Part shown: positions 1 through 7,850 of the stretch, piece by piece
Layout of the letters: every line of letters begins with the position of its first letter
Numbering within the stretch: the stretch's first letter is position 1
NCBI RefSeq assembly: GCF_003337315.1
Contig: NZ_QPJV01000001.1
Location: 310,001 to 374,000 of the forward strand
Origin: Vagococcus fluvialis
Lineage (GTDB): Bacteria > Bacillota > Bacilli > Lactobacillales > Vagococcaceae
Direction: 5' to 3'
Length of the DNA stretch: 64,000 nucleotides
The notes under the pieces: model-generated
What the model was told of the DNA's origin: nothing
The model's input: only the letters and a program-made list of their open reading frames with translations
Databases searched by the model: none
Translations under genes and position numbers: made by a program

Positions 1-730
1 ATAAAACTAACCAAATAAAAGCACTCATCCAATTAATAATAATTTTTTCTAGTAAATAAAATTCTTGATTAACAATTAAGACATAAGATAAACCTAAAAC
101 GCCAACTGTCCAAAGGGTAATAAGCGTTAGTTTTAGAATAAGTCTGTGTTTCATTAAGGTCATATGTAAGTCCACAACTAGCCAAATAAGTGACATTGAA
201 AGGCTAGAAAAAATACCAATTAATAAATACAAAATAATATTTTTTTCTAAAAAGCCAATCACTAAAAAACTAGGCAGCATAAAAATCAAGTCATTCAAAA
301 TCTTTAACAGAGATGTTCTTTTAATGTATTGTTCTTTAGAAACTCTAAAATTAACAATAAATTGTACTTCTTGTTTTGTCAGACTGGGAAAAATTTTTCC
401 AATACAAGTCCAAATTACATTAAAAGCGATAAACCAAACGAAAAATAGGGATACTTCTGTCTCTAAAAAGCTATTAACTCCCTTAGCTATCAAATAACTT
501 AAAGCAAAAGGGATAGTTTGCAAGACAAAGGAAAGTAGTAATGAAAAAATTAATTTAATAATAGCAACACCTTTTTTTAGTCCATATTCGCGGTACAACA
601 TAGTTGTCGGAATCATTTTACCAATCAGTGGTAATCTACCTAAAAAATAAATAAGTCCATTAACAAAACTACTTGCCTTATACTTTCTAAAACGCCAATC
701 TAAATCAATTAATGCTTTAATTTCACTCAT
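1..730 (-). CDS. ABC transporter permease subunit (partial, runs off window)
   Basis: The reading frame opens at an ATG whose first bases overlap the stop codon of the upstream ATPase gene (ATGAGTGA overlap) and stays open to the window edge, so the C-terminus is missing. The N-terminus reads MSEIKALIDLDWRFRKYKAS, followed by several hydrophobic stretches typical of a multi-pass membrane protein. Tight translational coupling to the ATP-binding gene at 723-1442 makes it the permease of that ABC transporter. The substrate cannot be told; an EcsB-like or ABC-2 type exporter role is possible. Confidence 0.75.
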   Translation of the reverse strand, partial: MSEIKALIDLDWRFRKYKASSFVNGLIYFLGRLPLIGKMIPTTMLYREYGLKKGVAIIKLIFSLLLSFVLQTIPFALSYLIAKGVNSFLETEVSLFFVWFIAFNVIWTCIGKIFPSLTKQEVQFIVNFRVSKEQYIKRTSLLKILNDLIFMLPSFLVIGFLEKNIILYLLIGIFSSLSMSLIWLVVDLHMTLMKHRLILKLTLITLWTVGVLGLSYVLIVNQEFYLLEKIIINWMSAFIWLVL

Positions 731-1442
731 TAGCACTCGCCCCATCTTCTTCAGAAAGTAAACGGACAATTTCATTTTCAAAATCTTCATCGTGAATTTT
801 ACTTGTTGGAATTCCTCTAAGCTCTCCGTTATGAAGAAGAACAATCTCATCACATAAATCTTTTGCTAGTTGTAAAATATGAGTTGAGAAGATAACAACT
901 GATTCAGATTTCATCGACAATATTAATTCTTTTACTTCATGAGCAGCAACAACGTCAAAAGAAGTTAAAGGCTCATCTAGTAGTAAAATAGGCGGTTGAA
1001 TCATCATTGTCGCAATCATTTGAACTTTGTTACGCATTCCATGAGAATACTCTTTCATCAAACGATGACGATCTTCTTCTTTAATCCCAACTTTAGCTAA
1101 ATAAGAATCAGGCGTTCTAATATTTTTCATTTGATGTTGATTCATATCAATAAAAAATTTAATAAACTCATATCCTGTCATAAAATCAGGGACATTAGGT
1201 GTCGCATGGACTAAACCAATATCAGTTTCTTTATAATCAACGTCTTGGTTATCTTCGTGTAATTGAATACGACCACTTTCAAAGGGAATATCTTTTGAGA
1301 TACAGTTAAACAGAGTCGTTTTACCTGCTCCGTTTCTTCCTAACAATCCGTAGATTTTGCCTTTTTCAAATTCGAATGAGGCATTTTTTAATACTTTTTT
1401 CCCTTTAAAATCTTTTTCAAGATTTTCGACAATTAATTTCAT
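723..1442 (-). CDS. ABC transporter ATP-binding protein
   Basis: This 239-residue nucleotide-binding subunit has a Walker A motif (GRNGAGKTT, about residues 35-43), an ABC signature-like segment (EYSHGMRNK, about 131-139) and Walker B (PPILLLDEP, about 149-157), followed by the H-loop region STH. It would power the membrane subunit encoded directly downstream, with which it overlaps by 8 bases. The start is supported by GGAGG seven bases upstream. The signature SHGMR in place of LSGGQ is typical of exporter families such as EcsA/YtrB-like ATPases. The substrate is unknown. Confidence 0.88.
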   Translation of the reverse strand: MKLIVENLEKDFKGKKVLKNASFEFEKGKIYGLLGRNGAGKTTLFNCISKDIPFESGRIQLHEDNQDVDYKETDIGLVHATPNVPDFMTGYEFIKFFIDMNQHQMKNIRTPDSYLAKVGIKEEDRHRLMKEYSHGMRNKVQMIATMMIQPPILLLDEPLTSFDVVAAHEVKELILSMKSESVVIFSTHILQLAKDLCDEIVLLHNGELRGIPTSKIHDEDFENEIVRLLSEEDGASANE

Positions 1443-1613
1443 TTAATTCCTCCAAAAAATGTAATTTCATTAATTATACCTAAGACTATTTCTTTTATCT
1501 ATAAAAATTCGTCATTCTCTCTATTAAACGGGATTATTATTAATAAAAGAGACTATTTTGTCTAACTTCTTTTAAAGCTTTCATTTTTCTCTGTTATTTT
1601 AGCTCAAATCTTT

Positions 1614-1619
1614 TATAAT
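1614..1619 (+). promoter_or_regulatory. Putative -10 element for proC
   Basis: A perfect TATAAT lies 34 bases upstream of the proC start. The matching -35 (CTGTTA, 17-base spacing) is poor, so this is a likely but not certain promoter. Confidence 0.5.
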
Positions 1620-1652
1620 AAAACTAAGGAACATTTGTAAGGAGGAAGCATT

Positions 1653-2435
1653 ATGAAGATAGGTATTTTTGGTGCTGGACATATGGGAAGTGCTATGATT
1701 AAAGGCTGGATTAAATCAGGAGTTGTTGCCCCACCAGATATTATTGTTCAAGGTGGTAAAAGAGGAACTGCAAGAGAATTACAACAAAGTTTGCATTTTA
1801 CTCTAACAAATAATGTAGCAGATTTTAAAGCTGTAGATATAATCTTCTTAGCAGTAGGAACACCTGCTATACTACCAATTTTAAAAGATTTACATGAGGA
1901 ATTAGACGGCTTAACTATTCCAATTATTTCTGTGTCAGCTGGAGTTTCAGTTAAGGAAATGCAAGAAATTACTGGTCAAACATACCCAATAGCTCAAGCT
2001 ATTCCAAATACACCTGTTCAAATTAATCAAGGTATGACAGGTATTGTCTATCCAGAGCTAATTAGTGAAGACCATCAATCTACTATGAATCACTCTTTAA
2101 CGATTTTAGGTGAGTTAATGGAAATTACAGAAGATAAGATTGGGATTTTTGGTACTTTAGCCGGCTGCGGTCCAGCTTTTGTTGATGTTTTTATGGAAAG
2201 TTTAGCTGATGGAGCCGTTTTAAATGGCATGGACCGAGATATGGCTTATCATGTAGCAGCTAAAATGGTAAGTAGTGCTGCTAATTTATTACTTGAAACA
2301 GGTAAACATCCAGGAGAATTAAAAGACGGTGTGACGTCACCTGGTGGAACAACTATTAAGGGTGTTACTGCTCTTGAAAAAGAAGGCTTCCGCTATGCAA
2401 CTATTAATGCGATTGATACAATTATGAAAAGCTAG
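1653..2435 (+). CDS. proC: Pyrroline-5-carboxylate reductase
   Basis: ProC reduces pyrroline-5-carboxylate to L-proline with NAD(P)H, the last step of proline synthesis, in the cytoplasm. The 260-residue length is normal for the family. The N-terminus has the Rossmann motif GIFGAGHMGSAM (about residues 3-14), and the C-terminal dimerisation domain carries the family signature around SPGGTTIKGVTALE (about 229-242). AAGGAGG eight bases before the ATG supports the start. It is a single-gene unit that converges on the YjbR-like gene and ends inside a shared terminator. Confidence 0.95.
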   Translation: MKIGIFGAGHMGSAMIKGWIKSGVVAPPDIIVQGGKRGTARELQQSLHFTLTNNVADFKAVDIIFLAVGTPAILPILKDLHEELDGLTIPIISVSAGVSVKEMQEITGQTYPIAQAIPNTPVQINQGMTGIVYPELISEDHQSTMNHSLTILGELMEITEDKIGIFGTLAGCGPAFVDVFMESLADGAVLNGMDRDMAYHVAAKMVSSAANLLLETGKHPGELKDGVTSPGGTTIKGVTALEKEGFRYATINAIDTIMKS

Positions 2436-2459
2436 AACGTTGCTTACGTTCTAGCTTTT
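2427..2459. terminator. Bidirectional terminator between proC and the YjbR-like gene
   Basis: The arms AAAAGCTAGAACGT and ACGTTCTAGCTTTT are perfectly complementary around a 5-base loop, with A/T tracts on both sides. The hairpin contains the stop codons of both convergent genes. Confidence 0.9.
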
Positions 2460-2825
2460 TTCTTTATATTCATTTCTAACTTTTGCCGGTAAATTTTTCC
2501 AGACTAGTTCATAAGATTTTTTAATCATCTCCATCATTTCCTCATTAGAAACTTCTTTACTTCTTAAATAAATGGAGTTCCAATGTTTTTTGTTAGCGTA
2601 ATAACCTGGTACAATGTCTTGGTAAGTTTCTCTTAATATTTCATTTGTTTCTGGATTTCCTTTTAAGGTAATCATAGTCTCTTCTGTTGCCTCTTTTGTC
2701 ATTAAGCCAAATTGCTTGCCTAATAAATCAAAATAAATACAATCCCAGTCTTCACGGTAATAGACTTTAGCATGTGGTAGCTCTCTTCCGTAGCTTTGAA
2801 ATAAAATCATTCTTTCTTCTATCAT
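2451..2825 (-). CDS. MmcQ/YjbR family protein (DUF419)
   Basis: This 124-residue protein matches the YjbR/MmcQ family, small double-wing proteins with a CyaY-like fold and a proposed DNA-binding role. The typical segments are FGLMTKEA near the middle and the PGYYANKKHWNSIYL block (about residues 73-87), where the family has PGYHMNKKHWNTV. No enzymatic function is established. It is transcribed alone, convergent with proC. An AGGAGG-like site precedes the ATG. Confidence 0.8.
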   Translation of the reverse strand: MIEERMILFQSYGRELPHAKVYYREDWDCIYFDLLGKQFGLMTKEATEETMITLKGNPETNEILRETYQDIVPGYYANKKHWNSIYLRSKEVSNEEMMEMIKKSYELVWKNLPAKVRNEYKEKS

Positions 2826-2904
2826 TAGCTAAGCCTCCTTTTTATGCTAGTATAGCAAAAAACTCCCAAAGAAAAACTAATTTCTTTGGAAGTTTAATTT
2901 TAAA

Positions 2905-4782
2905 CTAGGCTAAAACAGAACGATACAATTTATTGAAATAAAATACTCTAGCTACTAAGTAATAAATTATTTGAATTACGATAAAAGCTCCTAAAACGTA
3001 AAGTGCTGTCATTTGTAATCCTTGGCTGAATAAGGCATACATAGCCGTTAAAGCAACAGCTCCGTGGATACAAGAAACAATAATTGGGGTAAAGAATAAA
3101 ATTCCAACTTGTTGATAGACCACTTTTTTCATTTCTTTTTTACTGAAACCGAGCTTATGAACCATTTTAAATTTCTGAATGTCAACATTCATATCACTAT
3201 ATAGTCTAAAGTAAAGGAAACTTCCTGCTGAGATGAAGAAGATGATTCCAATGAAAAAACCAATAAATAAAACAGGTGCAAAACTATCTGTAATCATCTG
3301 TTTCATAAAGACTTTAAATTGAATGCCGTTTGGTTCTGCAAAGTCTTTTCCAACAGCTAATTGCTCGCCATATGATCCTTTTGTAACTAACCAAGCATAA
3401 AACGGTGATATTTGATTGTCTTTGGCTACTGCCTCATAAGTTTCATCAGCTACTACATAAAGATTACCAAATGAAGGATACACTACTTTATTAACTTCAA
3501 CTTCTTCGATTCGTAATTCTTGATTATTCAGTGTCAATTGAGTAGCTTTTTCTCCGCCCATACCTTGCGTGAAATCTGGTGCGTTCTTATCTTTAATAGA
3601 AATAGCTTTTGATGAATCAACAGTGATTTCATCTTCACCGATTTTTTTAGCAACTTTGTTATAGCCACTAGCTGATAATATTTTAACATTCATATCTTGT
3701 CTACCATCAACACCAGTCATTGTAACTGCGTTTAAGACATACTCATCTGCTTCAACATTATGTTTGTTAAATGACTCTTTTAAAGCTGTAATTTCCTGAC
3801 TACCTTTAGTCTCATCATCAGCATTGACTTGGTATGAAAAATCATAAGGGTCCATGTTAACCCCTTTTAAAGACATTTCTTTAAACCCAGTTAAGGTCCC
3901 AATAGCTGAGAAAGCAACTGTAGTAATAACTGCTACTAAGAAGAATGAGCGAGCGTTGTCTTTCATTCTAAATGACAAATCGGAGAATACTATCATATTT
4001 GTTTTTTTCCAGAAACGATTTTCATTTTTCTTAAGTAAATTAACAACATAAACACTAACTTGGTTGAACAATAATTTTGTTCCTAAAATAACTAAGACAA
4101 TAACTGGAACCATTGCCATAACAACTTGCATACCTTCTACATATAAAGCAACTGCATATCCTACACCAATTAATAAAACACCAGCTATAGATTTTAAGAC
4201 TGAAGCTTCGACTGCACCTTTTCCTAAATCCTCACTTTTTAGTAATTCTTGAACATCCATTTTAGGAATTTTAAATTGAATGAAAAATGAAATTAAAACA
4301 AATAATAAAAGGAAAGAAACAAAAGTTACAACAATTGCTTTAGTTGGAAAATAAAATCCTAAATCAACGTGCATTGTTACTTTACTTAACCATAAAATGA
4401 GTTGCGAGAAGAATATCCCCACAATACTACCTACTACAGTAGCAAAAAAGCCAATAATCGTATTTTCCTGAAACACCATTTTTCTTAATTGCTTAGGAGA
4501 CATCCCTTGAATAAGTAACAAACCAAACTCTTTTTTTCTGGATTGGAGAAAAATATCCATCGAATAAAGTACATAGAAAAATGAAAATAAGTAAATAATC
4601 ACAGCTGAAACAGTCATCCCTGTTTTAACAGCCATATGCAAATTACCATTTAAAGATGGATGAAAAGCAAATACAGCAAAAGTGAAAAACGTCATAACAG
4701 TTACTAAGGTACTGAAAAAGTACGCCATATATAAAGTTTTATTTCGAATCGTATTTTTAAAGACAAACTCCTTAAATCTCAT
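2905..4782 (-). CDS. BceB-like ABC transporter permease (FtsX family)
   Basis: This is a permease of about 625 residues, close to the usual BceB/VraG length (about 650). There are hydrophobic segments near residues 15-80, 105-165, 190-235 and 270-300, then a large extracytoplasmic domain (about 305-500) and three C-terminal membrane segments. This is the BceB architecture, in which the loop senses peptide antibiotics such as bacitracin or nisin. I prefer the ATG at 4782 because GGAAGG lies eight bases upstream; it overlaps the end of the ATPase gene by 11 bases. No BceRS two-component genes lie next to it, so control must come from elsewhere. Confidence 0.85.
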   Translation of the reverse strand: MRFKEFVFKNTIRNKTLYMAYFFSTLVTVMTFFTFAVFAFHPSLNGNLHMAVKTGMTVSAVIIYLFSFFYVLYSMDIFLQSRKKEFGLLLIQGMSPKQLRKMVFQENTIIGFFATVVGSIVGIFFSQLILWLSKVTMHVDLGFYFPTKAIVVTFVSFLLLFVLISFFIQFKIPKMDVQELLKSEDLGKGAVEASVLKSIAGVLLIGVGYAVALYVEGMQVVMAMVPVIVLVILGTKLLFNQVSVYVVNLLKKNENRFWKKTNMIVFSDLSFRMKDNARSFFLVAVITTVAFSAIGTLTGFKEMSLKGVNMDPYDFSYQVNADDETKGSQEITALKESFNKHNVEADEYVLNAVTMTGVDGRQDMNVKILSASGYNKVAKKIGEDEITVDSSKAISIKDKNAPDFTQGMGGEKATQLTLNNQELRIEEVEVNKVVYPSFGNLYVVADETYEAVAKDNQISPFYAWLVTKGSYGEQLAVGKDFAEPNGIQFKVFMKQMITDSFAPVLFIGFFIGIIFFISAGSFLYFRLYSDMNVDIQKFKMVHKLGFSKKEMKKVVYQQVGILFFTPIIVSCIHGAVALTAMYALFSQGLQMTALYVLGAFIVIQIIYYLVARVFYFNKLYRSVLA

Positions 4783-5521
4783 CTGCAGCACCTTCCAACT
4801 CTCTAAGGTTAATTAAGATTTGATCGTAAAATTCTGAACGAGTTCCATTATTTTGAATTTGTTGAACTAACTCACCATCTTTAATAAAAATAATTTTTTC
4901 ACAGTAACTTGCTGCAAAAGGATCGTGGGTCACCATTAAAATAGTTGAGTTTTCTTCTTGGTTTAAACGAGATAAAAGTCCCATCACATCTTTTGAAGAT
5001 TTAGTGTCTAAATTACCAGTCGGTTCATCAGCTAATACTAATTTCGGTTGATGAATCATAGCACGAGCAATTGCTACACGTTGAGCTTGACCACCTGAGA
5101 TGGTAGCAATTCTTTTCTTAAGTAAACTTTCAATTCCTAATGTTTGTGCCACTTCATATAGTGCTTTTTTCATAACACTTACTTTCTCACCATCAAGAGT
5201 TAAAGGTAAAACAATATTTTCTTCAACAGTTAAAGTTGGCATTAAGTTAAAATTTTGGAAAACAAAACCTAATTGATTACGTCTAAATTTAGCTAGACTT
5301 TCTTGATTTAATTTTGCTGGTTCAGAACCATCTAACATAATACTACCTGATGTTGGTTTATCAATCGTTCCAATTAAATTTAAAAGAGTTGATTTACCAG
5401 AACCAGATGGCCCCATAACACCAACAAATTCTCCTTCATTTACTGTTAAGTCGATTCCCTTTAAAGCTTGATATTTAACGCTGTCGCCGTAAGTTTTTGT
5501 GACATTTTTTATTTCTAACAT
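4772..5521 (-). CDS. BceA-like ABC transporter ATP-binding protein
   Basis: This ATPase subunit of about 249 residues belongs to the LolD/MacB/BceA type. It has Walker A (GPSGSGKST), the Q-loop region FVFQNFNLMPTLTVEEN, signature SGGQAQRVAIARA, Walker B (KLVLADEPTGNLDT) and a switch histidine (MVTHD). It would drive the FtsX-type permease that overlaps its 3' end. The ATG at 5521 is preferred over an in-frame TTG 24 bases upstream, because GAGGG sits eight bases before the ATG. The likely role is removing cell-wall-active peptides from their lipid targets; this is inferred from family and gene pairing. Confidence 0.88.
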   Translation of the reverse strand: MLEIKNVTKTYGDSVKYQALKGIDLTVNEGEFVGVMGPSGSGKSTLLNLIGTIDKPTSGSIMLDGSEPAKLNQESLAKFRRNQLGFVFQNFNLMPTLTVEENIVLPLTLDGEKVSVMKKALYEVAQTLGIESLLKKRIATISGGQAQRVAIARAMIHQPKLVLADEPTGNLDTKSSKDVMGLLSRLNQEENSTILMVTHDPFAASYCEKIIFIKDGELVQQIQNNGTRSEFYDQILINLRELEGAADEI

Positions 5522-5556
5522 ATATATTCCCTCTTTCTCTTTCAATTAACTTAACA

Positions 5557-5575
5557 CTAGTTTAACTAAAACTAG
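5557..5575. promoter_or_regulatory. Inverted repeat upstream of the bceA-like gene
   Basis: CTAGTTT and AAACTAG form a perfect 7-5-7 palindrome 36 bases upstream of the preferred start. It has the size and position of an operator. The regulator is unknown, and the sequence could also be a chance palindrome in AT-rich DNA. Confidence 0.4.
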
Positions 5576-5682
5576 CCCTTTTAGACATTTAATCAACTAA
5601 CACTGAACGAACATTTTTGTAAGATTCATTTTTTGTCGGATTAAATGACTAAAAAAGATTAATAAAAACGCCTATTTTTTGA

Positions 5683-5688
5683 TATAAT
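5683..5688 (+). promoter_or_regulatory. Putative -10 element for the antiporter gene
   Basis: TATAAT lies 30 bases before the start codon, after an AT-rich region. No good -35 was found at standard spacing. Confidence 0.45.
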
Positions 5689-5717
5689 ATGATAGAAATA
5701 ACAATTGGAGGTGTTTT

Positions 5718-7811
5718 ATGGCAGTATTAGAAACGACGATATTACTCGTTTTACTTGTAATTATTTCTAACATAATTAGCCATTACTTGGTCTCGATTCC
5801 TACGGCCTTAATCGAAATAGCAATCGGTGTTGTTGCAGCACTTATATTAAACTTAAATATAGAGCTTGAAACAGATTGGTTCATGTTACTCTTTGTTGCG
5901 CCACTTCTTTATAGTGACGCCAAACATTTTCCTAAAAAAGAACTTTGGGAAATGCGAGCCCCGATTTTCGCTAATGCTATTTGGTTAGTTTTTTTAACAA
6001 CTATATTAGGTGGTTTCCTAATTAATTTCTTTGTAGCAGAAATTTCGCTACCTCTATCTTTTGCACTTGCTGCAGTTTTATCTCCCACTGATCCCGTTGC
6101 TGTTCAAGGGATTGCCGAACAAGTTAAATTACCAAAACGAATTTTAAGTTTAATTAGTGGTGAGAGTTTGATTAATGACGCTAGTGGTTTAATTGCCTTT
6201 AAATACGCATTAGCTGCCTTTTTAACCAGCCAATTTTCATTTAAAGAAGCTTCGACTGATTTTCTTTATATGGCAATTGTTGGTGCGATCATTGGTTACG
6301 CATTATCTAAATTTATGTATTTCTTAGAAGTTGCCCTCTTAAGACAAGGGATTCAAGATGTTATTTTACATACTTCAGCTCAAATACTAACACCTTTTAT
6401 TATCTTCATCGCCGCTGAATTAATTCACGCATCAGGAGTTATCGCCGTTGTTGTAGCTGGTGTCGTTGCGATTCAACAAGAACCATTATCTCGTGGTCAA
6501 TACTCAGAGATTAAACTTGTGACTAACAAAGTCTGGGATATTATTATTTATCAACTTAACGGGATAGTCTTTGTTGTTTTAGGTGCTTCTCTGCCAATGG
6601 CTATGCGCTCAGCAATTATTGATCCATCTATTAATAACTACACTTTAATTTTCTACGTTATTATTATCTGGATGATTTTACTATTAATTAGAACATTTTG
6701 GTCATATGGCTATATGTGGATGTCTTACAAAAAATCTAAAAACATGATTAATGCCAAACCTAAATTCTATACAGCTCTTTTAGCAGGTTTAACAGGCGTA
6801 CGTGGTGCGATTACTATGGCGATGGTTTTATCAATTCCTTTCTTCTTACCAAATGGAGAAATTTTTAAAGAACGTTATTTAGTTATCTTCTTAGCCAGTG
6901 GTGTTATTTTAATGAGTTTAATTGTTGCAGTTATTACTCTGCCTTTCTTAACTAAGAAAAAAACTCGTTTAATTTTAACTGGTGACGAGGCATTTATGGA
7001 TACCGATGAATTAGAGAGTGATTCAGACTTATCTGAAATAGAAGCTAAAAAATTAATGACTAAAAAAGCGATTAGGACATTGAGAAGTGATATTAACAAT
7101 GACAATCGTACTGTTGTGACAGATTTGTTAAATGATTTAGATAATCAATTGAAACATTTATACTTAGATGATGATATTACCTCTAATGAAGTTTATCATC
7201 AGATTGAAGTGGAGTATCGTAGCATTGCTGTTCAAAGTGAGTTCAAAGCGGTTATGACATTGATTGAAGAAAATGATTTTTCTCAAGTTTTAGTTCGCAA
7301 TTACTTACAAATGTTGAACTATAAAAAACGAGCACATAACACAAATATCTCAATTGTGATGAAACAATCACTTTACCGCGCTCGACGTAAGACAAAAAAA
7401 TTATTTGTTAAAACATTTTTACGTCAAAATTACCGACCACAAATTGATAATGCAGAAGTTATTTTGTTAGAAAATGAAAGTTCAAAAGAAGCAATTAAAA
7501 CTTTAAAAACGATTCACGAACAGTTAAATCCAAATGACCCACATTATAATTTGCGAAATTCGATTTTACATCTGATTATATTAGAGTATAAGAGTAAGAT
7601 TGACCGTATCAAAAATTATCAAATGCGTCAGCAAGAAGCTTATCAAACAACTTATCAAGAGTATTTCTTAAAAACCCTCGATGAGGAGCGAAGCGTGATT
7701 CAATCATTACTTGAGCAAGGTAAAATTTCTAATGATCTTGCTAACCAATTAAGACAAAGTGTTAACTACAATGAAACAACCTTTATCCAAGGTGCTGTAG
7801 ATGTTCACTAA
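5718..7811 (+). CDS. Na+/H+ antiporter, CPA1 (NhaP) family
   Basis: This 697-residue protein has about twelve membrane segments in its first 410 residues and a long hydrophilic C-terminal tail. The CPA1 ion-site region is visible: SPTDPVAVQGI (about residues 121-131), then ESLINDASGLIAFKYA (about 148-163), and a GVRGAITMAMVLSIP block (about 351-365). It would exchange Na+ (or K+) for protons at the cell membrane, serving pH and salt homeostasis. The start is set by GGAGG eight bases upstream. It is a single-gene unit ending in a bidirectional terminator shared with ftsK. Confidence 0.9.
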   Translation: MAVLETTILLVLLVIISNIISHYLVSIPTALIEIAIGVVAALILNLNIELETDWFMLLFVAPLLYSDAKHFPKKELWEMRAPIFANAIWLVFLTTILGGFLINFFVAEISLPLSFALAAVLSPTDPVAVQGIAEQVKLPKRILSLISGESLINDASGLIAFKYALAAFLTSQFSFKEASTDFLYMAIVGAIIGYALSKFMYFLEVALLRQGIQDVILHTSAQILTPFIIFIAAELIHASGVIAVVVAGVVAIQQEPLSRGQYSEIKLVTNKVWDIIIYQLNGIVFVVLGASLPMAMRSAIIDPSINNYTLIFYVIIIWMILLLIRTFWSYGYMWMSYKKSKNMINAKPKFYTALLAGLTGVRGAITMAMVLSIPFFLPNGEIFKERYLVIFLASGVILMSLIVAVITLPFLTKKKTRLILTGDEAFMDTDELESDSDLSEIEAKKLMTKKAIRTLRSDINNDNRTVVTDLLNDLDNQLKHLYLDDDITSNEVYHQIEVEYRSIAVQSEFKAVMTLIEENDFSQVLVRNYLQMLNYKKRAHNTNISIVMKQSLYRARRKTKKLFVKTFLRQNYRPQIDNAEVILLENESSKEAIKTLKTIHEQLNPNDPHYNLRNSILHLIILEYKSKIDRIKNYQMRQQEAYQTTYQEYFLKTLDEERSVIQSLLEQGKISNDLANQLRQSVNYNETTFIQGAVDVH

Positions 7812-7850
7812 AAAAGAGATTGACCTAAAATTAAAGGTCAATCTCTTTTT
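7811..7850. terminator. Bidirectional terminator between antiporter gene and ftsK
   Basis: AAAAAGAGATTGACCT pairs perfectly with AGGTCAATCTCTTTTT across an 8-base loop. It sits directly between the two convergent stop codons. Confidence 0.92.
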
